From the NCBI GenBank assembly GCA_028281765.1, contig JANQJF010000019.1, forward strand, positions 1 to 64,000: a DNA stretch of 64,000 nt, given 5' to 3'. Below are positions 25,960 to 35,353 of the stretch, piece by piece. Position 1 is the stretch's first letter. Every line of letters begins with the position of its first letter. The notes beneath the pieces were generated by a model. It made no database searches. It was not told the origin of the DNA and saw only the letters and a list, made by a program, of their open reading frames with translations. A program made the position numbers and the translations under genes. Source of the stretch: Planctomycetota bacterium (GTDB lineage: Bacteria > Planctomycetota > UBA1135 > UBA2386).

Positions 25960-27450
25960 TCAGGCCTTCTTCGGGACCTTCGCGACCAGTCGCATCGACG
26001 TCGTCAGCTCCTCCATCTGCAGCCAAGGCCGGAGGTAGGCGATGGCGTTGTAGGAGCCGGGCGAGCCCGGGATCTCTTCGACCTCGATCCGCGCGTCCGC
26101 CAGCGGCTTCTTCGCGCGGACCTCGGCAGACGAGGCCTTGCTGTTGTTGACGTAGTTGTTGATCCACTTGTTGAGCCACTTCTCGCAGTCCGCGGCTTCC
26201 ATCGACGAGCCGATCTTGTCGCGGGCCATGACCTTCAGGAAGTGACTGAAGCGGGAGGTCGCCATGATGTACGGCAGGCGCGCCGAGATCGCGGCGTTCG
26301 CGGTCGCGTCGGGCTCGTCGTACTTCTTCGGCTTCTGCGTCGACTGGCCGCCGAAGAACACCGCGTAGTCGGTGTTCTTGTAGTGCGACAGCGGCAGGAA
26401 GCCGAGGTTGCTGAGCTCGGCTTCGCGACGGTCCGTGATGCCGACCTCGGTCGGGCACTTCATGTCCATGTCGCCGTCGTCGCTCTTGAACACGTGCGTC
26501 GGCAGGTTCTCGACCTTGCCGCCGCCTTCCGCACCGCGGATCGCGGTGCAGAAGCCGTTCTCGGCGAACGCGCGCGTCAGGACGGTGCCCTTGACGTAGG
26601 CGGCGTTCATCCAGCAATACTGGTCGTGCTCTGCGGGCTTGCCGACACCCTCTTCGTCGACCGGCAGTTCTTCGTAGTTGAACTCTTCGATCGGGGCCGT
26701 GTTCGCGCCGTAGGGCATCCGCGCGAGGGTGCGCGGCATGACCATGTTGACGAAGCGCGAGTCCTCGGTGTCCCGGAACGAGCGCCACTTCGTGTACTCG
26801 GCGGTCTCGAAGATCTTCTCGAGGTCGCGCGGCTTCGACAGCTCTTGCCAGCTCTCGAACCCGAACATCTGCGGCGCGGGCGCCGTGACGAACGGGCAGA
26901 ACGCGGCGGCCGCGACGTTCGACATGTTCTGCAGCGTGCCGATGTCCTCGGGGTGCGCGGAGAACTCGTAGTCGCCGATCAGCGCGCCGTACGGCTCACC
27001 ACCCGGCGAGCCGAACTCGCTCTCGTAGATCTTCTTGAAGACCTGGCTCTGGTCGAATTCGACGGCCTTGTCGAGATCCTTGAAGAGCTCGCGCTTGCCG
27101 CAGTTGAAGACGCGGATCTTCAGGGAGCTGCCGGTCTCGGAGTTCATGACGAGGTGGTTGAGTCCACGCCAGGACCCCTCGAGCTTGCGGAACTCTTCAG
27201 AGTGCATGACTGCCGAGAGTTGTGCGGACAGCAGCTCGTCGATCTTCTGGACCGCGGCGTCGAACGTCACCGACAGGTTCTTGTCCCAGGTGACGGTGCC
27301 CGCCATCGCTTCGGTCGCGAGCGCGGAGAGGAGCTCCGTCGCGCGATCCGGCTCGGTCTGCTTCGTCGCGGAAATCGCCTGGTCGAGCAGGCTGACTTCG
27401 GTGGTTTCGGCCTGAGCTTCGGCGTTTTGCTTTTCTTCCATCTCGCTCAT
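25960..27450 (-). CDS. tssC: T6SS contractile sheath large subunit TssC1
   Basis: Sheath large subunit TssC/VipB, 496 aa, which assembles with TssB around the Hcp tube and contracts. Visible family blocks are [106 protein letters not shown] and the C-terminal [23 protein letters not shown] at 27450 is preferred over the GTG one codon earlier: it shares one base with the tssB stop (TGATG), and GGAGGTGA lies just upstream. Translational coupling fits the fixed TssB:TssC ratio. Confidence 0.96.
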   Translation of the reverse strand: MSEMEEKQNAEAQAETTEVSLLDQAISATKQTEPDRATELLSALATEAMAGTVTWDKNLSVTFDAAVQKIDELLSAQLSAVMHSEEFRKLEGSWRGLNHLVMNSETGSSLKIRVFNCGKRELFKDLDKAVEFDQSQVFKKIYESEFGSPGGEPYGALIGDYEFSAHPEDIGTLQNMSNVAAAAFCPFVTAPAPQMFGFESWQELSKPRDLEKIFETAEYTKWRSFRDTEDSRFVNMVMPRTLARMPYGANTAPIEEFNYEELPVDEEGVGKPAEHDQYCWMNAAYVKGTVLTRAFAENGFCTAIRGAEGGGKVENLPTHVFKSDDGDMDMKCPTEVGITDRREAELSNLGFLPLSHYKNTDYAVFFGGQSTQKPKKYDEPDATANAAISARLPYIMATSRFSHFLKVMARDKIGSSMEAADCEKWLNKWINNYVNNSKASSAEVRAKKPLADARIEVEEIPGSPGSYNAIAYLRPWLQMEELTTSMRLVAKVPKKA

Positions 27451-27983
27451 CACTCACCTCCGCCTTCCGGGGCGTCGCCGCCACCGTCACCGCCGACGCC
27501 GAGTTCGCCCGCGAGCTTCTTCATCTGCTCGGTGTCGGTCAGGACGCGCTCGAGGAGCTCTTCCAGTTCTTCCGAGCGGTCGACCTTCGACAGCAGGTCG
27601 GTCAGCTTGCTGCGGGTCTCCATGAGCTTCTTCAGCGGCTCGATCTGCTCGGCGACCTTGGCCGGCGAGAAGTCGTCCATTGAGTTGAACTTCAGGTCGA
27701 CGGCCATCTGGCTGCCGTCGTTCGTGATCTTGTTGTCGACCTTGAAGTGCAGCTCCGGCGTCATGCTCGCCATGACCGAATCGAAGTTGTCGCGATCGAT
27801 CTGCACGAACTTGCGGTCCTTGAGCGACTTGAGCGGCTGCTCCGGGTTGCCCGAGAAGTCGCCGAGGACGCCGACGACGAACGGCAACTCGCGCTCGATC
27901 GCGGCGCCCCCCGTCTCGACCTCGTAGGTCAGGTGTACGCGCGGTTTGCGCACTCGTTTCAGCTTGTCGTGAACGCTACCCAT
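27450..27983 (-). CDS. tssB: T6SS contractile sheath small subunit TssB
   Basis: Sheath small subunit TssB/VipA, 177 aa. It has the family layout [75 protein letters not shown] and a helical C-terminus ([20 protein letters not shown]), ending in a Gly/Asp-rich tail. The coiled C-terminal helix packs on TssC, and the N-terminal region is where TagJ or ClpV contacts are described. A 55-bp gap separates it from tssA, and its stop overlaps tssC1 by one base. Confidence 0.96.
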   Translation of the reverse strand: MGSVHDKLKRVRKPRVHLTYEVETGGAAIERELPFVVGVLGDFSGNPEQPLKSLKDRKFVQIDRDNFDSVMASMTPELHFKVDNKITNDGSQMAVDLKFNSMDDFSPAKVAEQIEPLKKLMETRSKLTDLLSKVDRSEELEELLERVLTDTEQMKKLAGELGVGGDGGGDAPEGGGE

Positions 27984-28038
27984 GGGGATACCACCGTGGT
28001 TCTAGGGGGAGTGTGTTGAGTCAGTGTGTGCAGGTCGG

Positions 28039-29181
28039 CTATTCGTCGTCGAGATCGTCGCCGCCGGCGCGGCCGCGGACGCCCGTCATGAGGCCGAAGT
28101 GATCGCGTGCGCTGCTGTCCGGGATCAGCTCCTCGATCAGTTGATCGAGAGGCATCCGGCCCCAGCGCACGGCCTGGTAGAGCATGCTCGAGAGCGGCGA
28201 GTGAGGCTCCGCGTCTCGGAAGTAATCGGCGACTTTGCTCAGGATCCTGAATGCGTCATCGCGCGTATTGATCTGGTCGGGCCGAGCCGCCGGTGCGGCT
28301 GCCGCGGCGGCAGGAGTGTCGCCTTCTGCAGGGGCCTCCTCTTCCGGTGCGGCTTCCTCCGCCGGAGCGTCGAGCACGATCCCGGCGACCGACTCGAGCA
28401 CGTGCTTCATCGTCTGCTTCGCCTCTTCGAGCGTGTTGCGCAGAGACGAAGACGGCGGCGAGTCGTTGCCGCACTTCTCGTCGAGAACGGCCGTCATCTC
28501 GAGGAAGTACTGCAGCGACTCGTCGATGTCGCCCGCGATCGCGCGGAGCACGTCGGGGTTGGAGTTGCGCACCGTCGTCTCGAACTGTTCGAGCGTCCCG
28601 GCGCCGTGTTCGAGGGCCTGCTCGATGGCCTGCGCGTCCTCGGTGCGCGACAGTTCGCGCGCCTTCGCGTAGCGCCAGAGGCCGAACGGACCGCGGTCCC
28701 CGTCGTCGGTGATCGGCGCGAGCGCGATCGGAACGGCGAGGGTGCCTTCGGATTCCCCGCCGTTGAGGCCGACGAGCGGTGCGACTCGGGTCGCGATCCC
28801 GTCCTCGTCGGGCATTGGATGCAGGTTGTCCCAGAAGCCGTCGATCAGCTCCTTGGTCAGGCGGAAGCCGTCCCGCAGTCCGGCGAACCCGTGTTCGCGC
28901 ACGAGTGCTTCCGTCAGCCACGCGGCGATCTCGAGGTCCTTGGCCTTGGTCGCCAGGACGTCGGGCGCCAGCTGTCGGACTTTTCGCCATTCGGCGGCCG
29001 CATCATCGGCCTTGCTCTTGTCACCCGAGCGTTCGAACGCCCGCGCGGCCGCCCGGGCGTCCTTGATCTGGTAGTAGGACGAAATCGGCGACGGGTCGGC
29101 CCGTAGGTCTTCTCCGGCCGGATTTTCCCCCTCGATCGGACGGATCAGGGACTCGAAATCCAAAGTCGACGGTGAGTTCAT
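28039..29181 (-). CDS. tssA: T6SS baseplate/tail-assembly protein TssA
   Basis: TssA (ImpA family), 380 aa, which primes and then travels with the growing tail. The N-terminal ImpA domain is clear: IRPIEGENPAGEDLRADPSP, AEWRKVRQLAPDVLATKAKD, LEIAAWLTEALVREHGFAGL and LTKELIDGFWDNLHPMPDED. A Pro/Ala/Glu linker (about 275-315) leads to a short C-terminal domain, RDDAFRILSKVADYFRDAEP then HSPLSSMLYQAVRWGRMPLD, common to the TssA1-like class. AGGTAGGTG upstream of ATG gives a moderate ribosome-binding site. It follows a 135-bp gap after tagF with a promoter-like site, so it may start a second transcription unit. Confidence 0.94.
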   Translation of the reverse strand: MNSPSTLDFESLIRPIEGENPAGEDLRADPSPISSYYQIKDARAAARAFERSGDKSKADDAAAEWRKVRQLAPDVLATKAKDLEIAAWLTEALVREHGFAGLRDGFRLTKELIDGFWDNLHPMPDEDGIATRVAPLVGLNGGESEGTLAVPIALAPITDDGDRGPFGLWRYAKARELSRTEDAQAIEQALEHGAGTLEQFETTVRNSNPDVLRAIAGDIDESLQYFLEMTAVLDEKCGNDSPPSSSLRNTLEEAKQTMKHVLESVAGIVLDAPAEEAAPEEEAPAEGDTPAAAAAAPAARPDQINTRDDAFRILSKVADYFRDAEPHSPLSSMLYQAVRWGRMPLDQLIEELIPDSSARDHFGLMTGVRGRAGGDDLDDE

Positions 29182-29258
29182 TTGGTATCGACACCTACCT
29201 CACGGCAGGCCTGATGACCCGTGCTCGTGCCTCGGGCCTTCACCTCCCATGCCGTAAA

Positions 29259-29286
29259 ACGATACTGGGAAGCCTACAAACGACAA
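29259..29286 (-). promoter_or_regulatory. Putative sigma-70-type promoter upstream of tssA
   Basis: On the minus strand TTGTCG (29281-29286) and TATCGT (29259-29264) are separated by 16 bp, each matching four of six bases of the -35 and -10 consensus. This would place the tssA leader at roughly 70 nt. It lies in the largest gap inside the structural part of the T6SS cluster. It is only a consensus match in GC-rich DNA, with no further support. Confidence 0.3.
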
Positions 29287-29316
29287 GTCTCGCGCGGCGT
29301 GCCGGGCGGGTTCTCC

Positions 29317-30246
29317 TCAGGATTGCAGGCGCCCGACGAAGCCGGTCAGCGTGCTTCGCAATGACGCGGCGAGTGAGGAGTGCGTCGGTCGGTCGGCACC
29401 GCGGCCGGCCGCCGGAGCGTGGCCGCTCGCGAGGTCGCCGAGCCCGAGCGGCTGCTCGGTGGCCGGCGCGAGCCAGGCCGCGTGCGACGAGTCGAGGGGC
29501 GCGCGAAACACGGTGACGAACGGTGCGTCCGACGCGCTTGCGGACTGTGGAAAGAATGCTGTCGGCAGCGTGTCCCCGTCGTGCAGCGACAGTCGGGTCA
29601 GGATCTCGAGCCACGCGCCGACCTGATCGCGCGTGGGCAGGCCCGCGGCGAGGGGGAGTCGAATCGGTCGATTCGCGTCGCCGCGCACCGGACCGTGCAG
29701 CGTCGTGAGGAATCGCTCGAGGCCGTCGCGCCCGGCGTCTGGCCAGAGTGCGTCGAGCCACGCGTCGAGGGCGACGTGGCTCGGCTCGGCGTCCGGCAGC
29801 TCGTCCACGTCGATCGCTTGCCCGCGCAGCGTCGCGAGCGCCTGTTGGCCGTCGGGCTGCTCGGCGCATTTGCGAAAACGTCGATCGAGTTCGCTCCACA
29901 GGCGCTGCGACTGAGCGAACGAGCCTTCGATCTCCTCGAGCAGGACCCGCTTCTTGCGTTCGACGCAGATCACGAACGGGAAGGGCCGCAGGCCGCCGGC
30001 GTCGGAGCTCGGGCGCAGCACGCCCTGCAGCGTGCCGTCCAGGACGTCGCCGATGACGAACCGCATCGCGCAGGCTGGCTCGGGTACATACTCGGGATGG
30101 GCTTCCGTCGAATAGGTCCGGTCGAGCCAGTCGCGCAGCGCGAGTCCGGCGCCGTCTCCGAGGCCGAGCCGCAGGTAGTCCTTCGCGAGGGGGAGCTTGC
30201 CGTAGAGCTGGATCGGCGGGCGTTCGCGACGTCGGAAGCCGAACAT
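29317..30246 (-). CDS. tagF: T6SS-associated protein TagF (ImpM family)
   Basis: TagF, 309 aa, a post-translational negative regulator of T6SS firing in characterised systems. The N-terminal TagF domain shows PPIQLYGKLPLAKDYLRLGL, WLDRTYS, PACAMRFVIGDVLDGTLQGV and FPFVICVERKK, matching the G-K-P/L-x-x-GDF-type start of the family in diverged form. A second helical part follows from about residue 120, ending in an Ala/Gly-rich tail. It lies 9 bp after tssM, in the impL-impM order. With the kinase and FHA protein it would complete the post-translational control layer. Confidence 0.85.
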   Translation of the reverse strand: MFGFRRRERPPIQLYGKLPLAKDYLRLGLGDGAGLALRDWLDRTYSTEAHPEYVPEPACAMRFVIGDVLDGTLQGVLRPSSDAGGLRPFPFVICVERKKRVLLEEIEGSFAQSQRLWSELDRRFRKCAEQPDGQQALATLRGQAIDVDELPDAEPSHVALDAWLDALWPDAGRDGLERFLTTLHGPVRGDANRPIRLPLAAGLPTRDQVGAWLEILTRLSLHDGDTLPTAFFPQSASASDAPFVTVFRAPLDSSHAAWLAPATEQPLGLGDLASGHAPAAGRGADRPTHSSLAASLRSTLTGFVGRLQS

Positions 30247-30255
30247 CCGTGCGGA

Positions 30256-33200
30256 TCAGTACGGCTTCGGCTTCTGCGCGGGGCGGACCGGCAGGTCCAG
30301 CTCCGCGCCGTTGCGCGCGAACGTGAGCTCGAGTTTGCCGGTGGGGCCACCGTCCTCGGTGCGCAGTTGCGCGGTCCAGGTCTTGCCGCCGTTCGGGTCG
30401 GGATCGCCGGACCACGCGACGAGGAGCGGTGCGAGTGGGCCTTTGTAGGTGACCCACGCCGCGCCTTTCGGGCGGTCGTCCGGCCACTTGAATCGGCCGC
30501 GATGCGTCGTGTTGCTCCAGTAGAACCAGAAGTCCGCGTCGACGTCCGGCTGGAACTCCCAATCGAACTTCTTCAGCTTGGCCCACCGCTTGTCGTCCCA
30601 GGCCGAGAACCCGGGGATCGCCGAGCCGGACGGTGCGGTGGCGTGGTAGAAGAACTTGCGGCTGCCGTTCTGGTTGATGTTCCAGGCGTTGCCGCGCCCG
30701 CTGCGCGGGATCGCGGGGCGAATCTCGAACTTCGATTCCTCGATCGAGACGCCGGGCTCCTTCAGGAAGGTCTGCAGGCCGATGAGGAAGCGCTCGGTCT
30801 CCCACCAGTCGCGGTCCGCGTCGGGCGCGGTCCAATCGTCAGCGGGTCGCAGGTCGCGCGCGTTCTCGTCGAGCGCGTCTTTCTTCATCCGGTAGCGATC
30901 GCGCAGTGAGTCGAGGATGCCGCCGTCGCGTAGCAGGGCGTTGAGCGTGCCCAGGACGTCTTCGTTCTCCGCCGCGGAGTTGATGTCGGCGACGTTCGAC
31001 GCGAACAGCGTCGTCAGGAGTTGGGGGTTCACCTTCTGCGCGAGCTCACGGATGTAGCGCTGCCGGACGTCGGACTCCAGGCGCTCGCGCAGCTTCTGCT
31101 GCAGCGGTCGGAGGTAGAACTGCACGGTGTTCTCGAACGGCTTGTCCGAGGGTGCGGTGAGCCGGAGCGCCGTGCCGGCGATCGCGTGCGGCCGGTTGTC
31201 GGCGATGTGTCGATCGACTTCGGCGAGGGTCTCCTGCAGCAAGCCGGTGATCTCGTCCCGCGTGAAGTCACGGGCGCCCTTGTCCTCGAACTTGCGCAGC
31301 TCGGTCAGTTCGTCCTTCGTCTTTTCGAGGAACGTCGCGGTCGAGATGGGGAGCGAGTCGAGGAGCTCCGGCGAGTTCGGCGGCGGATAGTCGAGTTCGC
31401 GCGCCGTCACGATCTTCTCTTCGAGCGTGCGCTCGTCGAGGGCGTCTTCGATCCCCGCCTTCGTCTTGCGGAGGTTCGTCCACGCGGCCGTGTTCGGGGA
31501 CCAGTGCGTCTTCAGCAAGGTCACGTGGTAGTGCAGGCGGTTCGCGACGAGTTCGTCGACGTCGTCGAGCCACGTGACGTGCGTGCGGTCGTTGAGTTCG
31601 ACAGCGGACGTCGTGCTGCTCGGTTTGGTCCTGAGCGACTCGAGCTTCTCGAGATGGTCGTTGAGCGCGCCGATGATCTCGAGTGTGACGTCCTTCTCCT
31701 TCGTGCGGTCGCGCCACTCGTCGAGCAGTCGTTTTTCGTGGTGGTTGAGGTAGCGCCAGCGGAGCGTGTCGGCGATCGAAGACGGCGCGCCGACGCTGCG
31801 GTTCGCGGCCAGCGCGTTGAGTGATTGCACGAGCTCCCAGTCGATCGATTCGCCCCACGCTCCGTCTTCGGTGCGTGCGGCCCAGGCCGTCTGGATCGCG
31901 CGGAGATGCTCGTCGATCAGGCCGGACACCTTGGACGTGGCCTTCGACTCGGAGACGCCGTAGCGCTTCGACGCGAGGCTGCCGCGGATGTCCGCGAGCG
32001 TTGCCAGCAGCTCCTGATCAAGCTCGGACTCGGCCGGCGGGGAACCGTCTTGCCAGAACTCCTGCCGCGCGGCGTTCCAGTCGGCGTAGCGCGTCTCGAG
32101 CTGCTTCGCCAAGACCTTCACCTTGGAGACGTAGAGCCGGTCCGGCTGCTCGCTGTTCGTGCGCAAGGGATCCGCGATCTCGCGGATGGTCCAGTCGTTG
32201 TGCGGCTGCAGCTTGCATGCGCGCCATTGGCCGTTCGAGTCGTCGGTCCACTTCTTGGGCTCGTTGGCCGGCATCGGGATCGTCGCGATCGCGGTCGCGA
32301 AGAGTGCCTGCTGCGCGCGCAAGAACGCGCGGCCGATGGCGCCGCCCGCGGGCGAGAAGCTCGGCAGCTGCGCGTTCGACTTGTGCTTCTGGAACTCTCT
32401 CTGGCAGAACGTCTCGATCGGCTTGAGTCGGCTCCAGTTGTGCTTGCCGCCCGGGTTCAGGAACTCTTGCAGCGTGAGCCACTGGTCGGTGAGGGTCGTG
32501 ATCTGACCGCCCGTCCCCCCGTAGGTCACGCCGTCGATCAGCGTGCCGCCGTTGGCCAAGTCGTCGAGTTTCTGGATCGCGTTGGCGTACGTGTCCGTCA
32601 ATTCGAGGAAGTCGTCACCAGGCAGGTTCTTCGTCTGCGCGATCTCCTGGTTGGCCTTCTGCGCGCCGAGCCAGGCGACCATGTAGCCGAGGTGGCCTTC
32701 GACCATCCACGGTGACTTCGCGTCGATGTAGGAGTCGAGCATTCCCGACAGTCGCGTTGCGAGTGACCTCAGTCGACCCTTCGATCCTTCGTAGATCGGC
32801 GCGATCGTCGAGCCGTCGGTGTGGCCGAGGGCATCGGCGACCGAGAAGTCCGTCGGCGGGCCGCTCTCGCTCGCGATCTGCGTCGCCCACTGCCCGGGCA
32901 GCCAACGACGGAAGATCTTCTGGTTGGCGCCCTTGTTGAAGTCGAGTCCTTTCTCGGCGAACAGCGGGATCGCCGAGTCGAGGATCTCCTGGAACTGTTG
33001 GCCGGAGTTCGGTGGGCTCTCGGTCAGGTTCAGGAGTCTGAGTTCGAGCTGCTCGCGGAGTTTCGGCAGCAGCGCGGTTTCGCATGCTGTCGCATAGAGG
33101 CTCTCGAAGTCGTCCTGCGTGTCCTGGAACGTCTCCTTCATCATGCCTTCGTCCACGTCAGCCGCGGCGTGGACACGATGGAGCTTGCCGAGGAGATCTG

Positions 33201-34608
33201 GCACGTCGACGGAGGCCGGGGCGCTGCGAGCCGCCGTGATGGCCTGCGTGAACGTGGAATCGAGCTCCGACGACGTCTCGCTCATCAGAGTGATCACGGC
33301 GCCGACCAAGGCTGCGACTGCGACCGCGCCGGCCGCGCCGTAGCCGACGATCGCGTTGCGGCGCGCAGCGGCGACGCGACCCTCGGTCGGTCGGACGAGC
33401 CCGCGTTCGGCGAACACTCGGTTGCGCACCATGTCCTTGATGAAGTAGGCGCGCTGGTGGCTGAACAGGCTTTCGAGCCCCCGCGCATCCGACTCGCGAT
33501 CACCGCCGAGCAGGTCGCCGCAGACCTTCGCGATCGGCACGCCGCTCTGTAGTCCGCTGCAGAGATAGATGCCGCGGAACGACATGCGCTCGACGAGGGC
33601 GGACTCGGTGAAGATGCGCTTGAGGTAGGTCTCGAGCGAGCCGTACATCCCCGCGAGCTCGTCGGGGAACGCGTAGAGGCGGTCGATCTCGGGCAGCGCC
33701 TCGGGGAGGCGCGCGCTGGCGATCATGCGCTCGCGGAGCAGTTTGGCACGGTCGACGAGGCGGGCGAACCCCGACTTCGCTTCGTCGAGTGCGAACGCCT
33801 GCTCGGTGCGGTCCTTGTCGCGGGACCAACCGAACATCTGGTGTCGGTCGTCCGCGTCGAGGCGGTGCACCGACTCGGCGAAGCCGAAGATCTTGTCGGC
33901 CTTCGTCAGCACGAGATACACGGGCAGCTGCGCCTGTAGCTTCTGCGTCAGCGTGAGAAGCGCGGACTGGATCTTGTTCGCCTTGTCCGCGCAGGTCTCG
34001 GGGCTGTCCTCGAGCAGCGCGTCGCACGGCACGACGAGCAGGATGCCGTTGGCTGGGCACATCGGGCGGAAGCCGTTGAGCAGGTCGAGGAACGCTTCCC
34101 ACTCGAGCTTGTCCGCGGCGCCGCCTTCGTGCGTGAAGAGGCGGCCCGCGATGTCGAGGATCACCGCTTCGTCGGTGAACCACCAGTCGCAGCCCCGCGT
34201 GCCGCCGACGCCCGAGAGCCGGTCCTGGCCGAACGGGAAGTAGAGGTCGGAGTTCTGCAGCAGCACGCTCTTCCCGGACTGCGGCTCGCCGACGATCATG
34301 TAGAACGGCAGCTCGTAGCGGTCGATACCCTGCCGATCGAGCTCCTCGATCCAGCCGTTCCACTCGCGCTTGCGGTCCTCGATCCCCTCCTTGGCCGAGA
34401 CCTGCTCGTCGAAGTCCTTGAGCTTCTTGCGCTTCTTCTGCCGCTGCATGAACTCGATCGCGAGGAATCCGACGATCAGCACGAGCAGCGTGTAGAGGAT
34501 GGGCTGGATCAGGCTCGGCACCAGGATCATCAGCACGGCCGACACGACCAGAAGGCTGACGGCGACGATGATCAACGTGGTCTTGGTCTTCTTCTTCAGC
34601 GACTTCAT
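30256..34608 (-). CDS. tssM: T6SS membrane-complex protein TssM (IcmF)
   Basis: Inner-membrane core of the T6SS envelope complex, 1450 aa, slightly longer than typical. Two N-terminal transmembrane helices (about 11-30 and 34-52) precede a cytoplasmic NTPase-like domain with Walker A GEPQSGKS at 107-114 and WWFTDEAVILDIAGR as a Walker-B-type segment. A third helix lies at about 420-445 (AIVGYGAAGAVAVAALVGAV), followed by a long periplasmic IcmF region and a C-terminal beta-rich domain that binds TssJ. The start is set at MKSLKKKTK (34608); the longer open frame upstream overlaps tssL. Gaps of 14 bp to tssL and 9 bp to tagF indicate one operon. An intact Walker A is not universal in TssM. Confidence 0.94.
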   Translation of the reverse strand: MKSLKKKTKTTLIIVAVSLLVVSAVLMILVPSLIQPILYTLLVLIVGFLAIEFMQRQKKRKKLKDFDEQVSAKEGIEDRKREWNGWIEELDRQGIDRYELPFYMIVGEPQSGKSVLLQNSDLYFPFGQDRLSGVGGTRGCDWWFTDEAVILDIAGRLFTHEGGAADKLEWEAFLDLLNGFRPMCPANGILLVVPCDALLEDSPETCADKANKIQSALLTLTQKLQAQLPVYLVLTKADKIFGFAESVHRLDADDRHQMFGWSRDKDRTEQAFALDEAKSGFARLVDRAKLLRERMIASARLPEALPEIDRLYAFPDELAGMYGSLETYLKRIFTESALVERMSFRGIYLCSGLQSGVPIAKVCGDLLGGDRESDARGLESLFSHQRAYFIKDMVRNRVFAERGLVRPTEGRVAAARRNAIVGYGAAGAVAVAALVGAVITLMSETSSELDSTFTQAITAARSAPASVDVPDLLGKLHRVHAAADVDEGMMKETFQDTQDDFESLYATACETALLPKLREQLELRLLNLTESPPNSGQQFQEILDSAIPLFAEKGLDFNKGANQKIFRRWLPGQWATQIASESGPPTDFSVADALGHTDGSTIAPIYEGSKGRLRSLATRLSGMLDSYIDAKSPWMVEGHLGYMVAWLGAQKANQEIAQTKNLPGDDFLELTDTYANAIQKLDDLANGGTLIDGVTYGGTGGQITTLTDQWLTLQEFLNPGGKHNWSRLKPIETFCQREFQKHKSNAQLPSFSPAGGAIGRAFLRAQQALFATAIATIPMPANEPKKWTDDSNGQWRACKLQPHNDWTIREIADPLRTNSEQPDRLYVSKVKVLAKQLETRYADWNAARQEFWQDGSPPAESELDQELLATLADIRGSLASKRYGVSESKATSKVSGLIDEHLRAIQTAWAARTEDGAWGESIDWELVQSLNALAANRSVGAPSSIADTLRWRYLNHHEKRLLDEWRDRTKEKDVTLEIIGALNDHLEKLESLRTKPSSTTSAVELNDRTHVTWLDDVDELVANRLHYHVTLLKTHWSPNTAAWTNLRKTKAGIEDALDERTLEEKIVTARELDYPPPNSPELLDSLPISTATFLEKTKDELTELRKFEDKGARDFTRDEITGLLQETLAEVDRHIADNRPHAIAGTALRLTAPSDKPFENTVQFYLRPLQQKLRERLESDVRQRYIRELAQKVNPQLLTTLFASNVADINSAAENEDVLGTLNALLRDGGILDSLRDRYRMKKDALDENARDLRPADDWTAPDADRDWWETERFLIGLQTFLKEPGVSIEESKFEIRPAIPRSGRGNAWNINQNGSRKFFYHATAPSGSAIPGFSAWDDKRWAKLKKFDWEFQPDVDADFWFYWSNTTHRGRFKWPDDRPKGAAWVTYKGPLAPLLVAWSGDPDPNGGKTWTAQLRTEDGGPTGKLELTFARNGAELDLPVRPAQKPKPY

Positions 34609-34622
34609 CGCGTCGATCTCCG

Positions 34623-35324
34623 TCAGTCCTTGCCGCGCAGTTCGTTCTTCACTTCTTCGACCTTGTCGCTGACGTCCGAGATCGACAGCCCTGTCGATGC
34701 GTTCCCGAGGACGAGAGCGAAGACGATCGCCGCGACGCCGACGAGCATCAGACGGTAGATGCCGACGGTCGGGAGCTTGAGAGTGCTCTTGTTCGAGTTG
34801 CGGTCGTACGACTCGGGCGTGAGGCGACTGCCCATCTGGCTGGGCAGCTGCGCCTTGTCGAAGAGCTGCTGTCGCAGTCGGTTGAGCTCCGCGCGGTCGT
34901 TGCGCAGCTCGCCCTGAAAGCCGAGTCCCATGCAGTGGAACAGGATGTGCGCGAGCGCCGCGGCGTCCTTCGAGCCGTCGGCGAGGGTCTGCTCGACGAG
35001 CTGGAAGAAGCGCTTGCCGCCTTCCATCGTGCCGTAGACCTCGGCCTCTTGGAGCTGCATCGACCAGCCGGCGCGGTTCGGCCACGGCGACGCGAGGATC
35101 ACCTGGTCGGCCGTCGTCACGAGGGCGTAGCGCAGGCGATCCCAGAGCCCGGTGAGCTCGTGATCCTTCGCGCATGCGTCCTGCACCTTCTGCAGTTCGC
35201 GCTCCAACCCGCTGCGAAGCTCCGCGATCTCCAGCGTGGAGGTCTTCGCATTGCGTCGGAACGTCGCGAGGTACAAGAACAGCGGCGCGCAGTGATCCTG
35301 CAATCGTTGGGCGGGGGTCGCCAT
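34623..35324 (-). CDS. tssL: T6SS membrane-complex protein TssL (DotU)
   Basis: TssL, 233 aa, a C-tail-anchored inner-membrane protein that pairs with TssM. The cytoplasmic helical domain shows LQDHCAPLFLYLATFRRN, LWDRLRYALVTTADQVILAS, WSMQLQEAEVYGTMEGGKRF and ALAHILFHCMGLGFQGELRN, the last matching the conserved L-x-GF-x-G-x-Y-type motif. A single transmembrane helix occupies about 195-215 (YRLMLVGVAAIVFALVLG), with a short periplasmic tail. No peptidoglycan-binding OmpA domain is fused. Start ATG at 35324, 29 bp after tssK. Confidence 0.93.
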   Translation of the reverse strand: MATPAQRLQDHCAPLFLYLATFRRNAKTSTLEIAELRSGLERELQKVQDACAKDHELTGLWDRLRYALVTTADQVILASPWPNRAGWSMQLQEAEVYGTMEGGKRFFQLVEQTLADGSKDAAALAHILFHCMGLGFQGELRNDRAELNRLRQQLFDKAQLPSQMGSRLTPESYDRNSNKSTLKLPTVGIYRLMLVGVAAIVFALVLGNASTGLSISDVSDKVEEVKNELRGKD

Positions 35325-35353
35325 AGATCGTCTCTCGGCAGTGGTGTGCTGAC

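Noticed and set aside
26242..27927. 561-aa plus-strand frame opposite tssB-tssC1
   Set aside because: Antisense of conserved sheath genes, with no recognisable domain.
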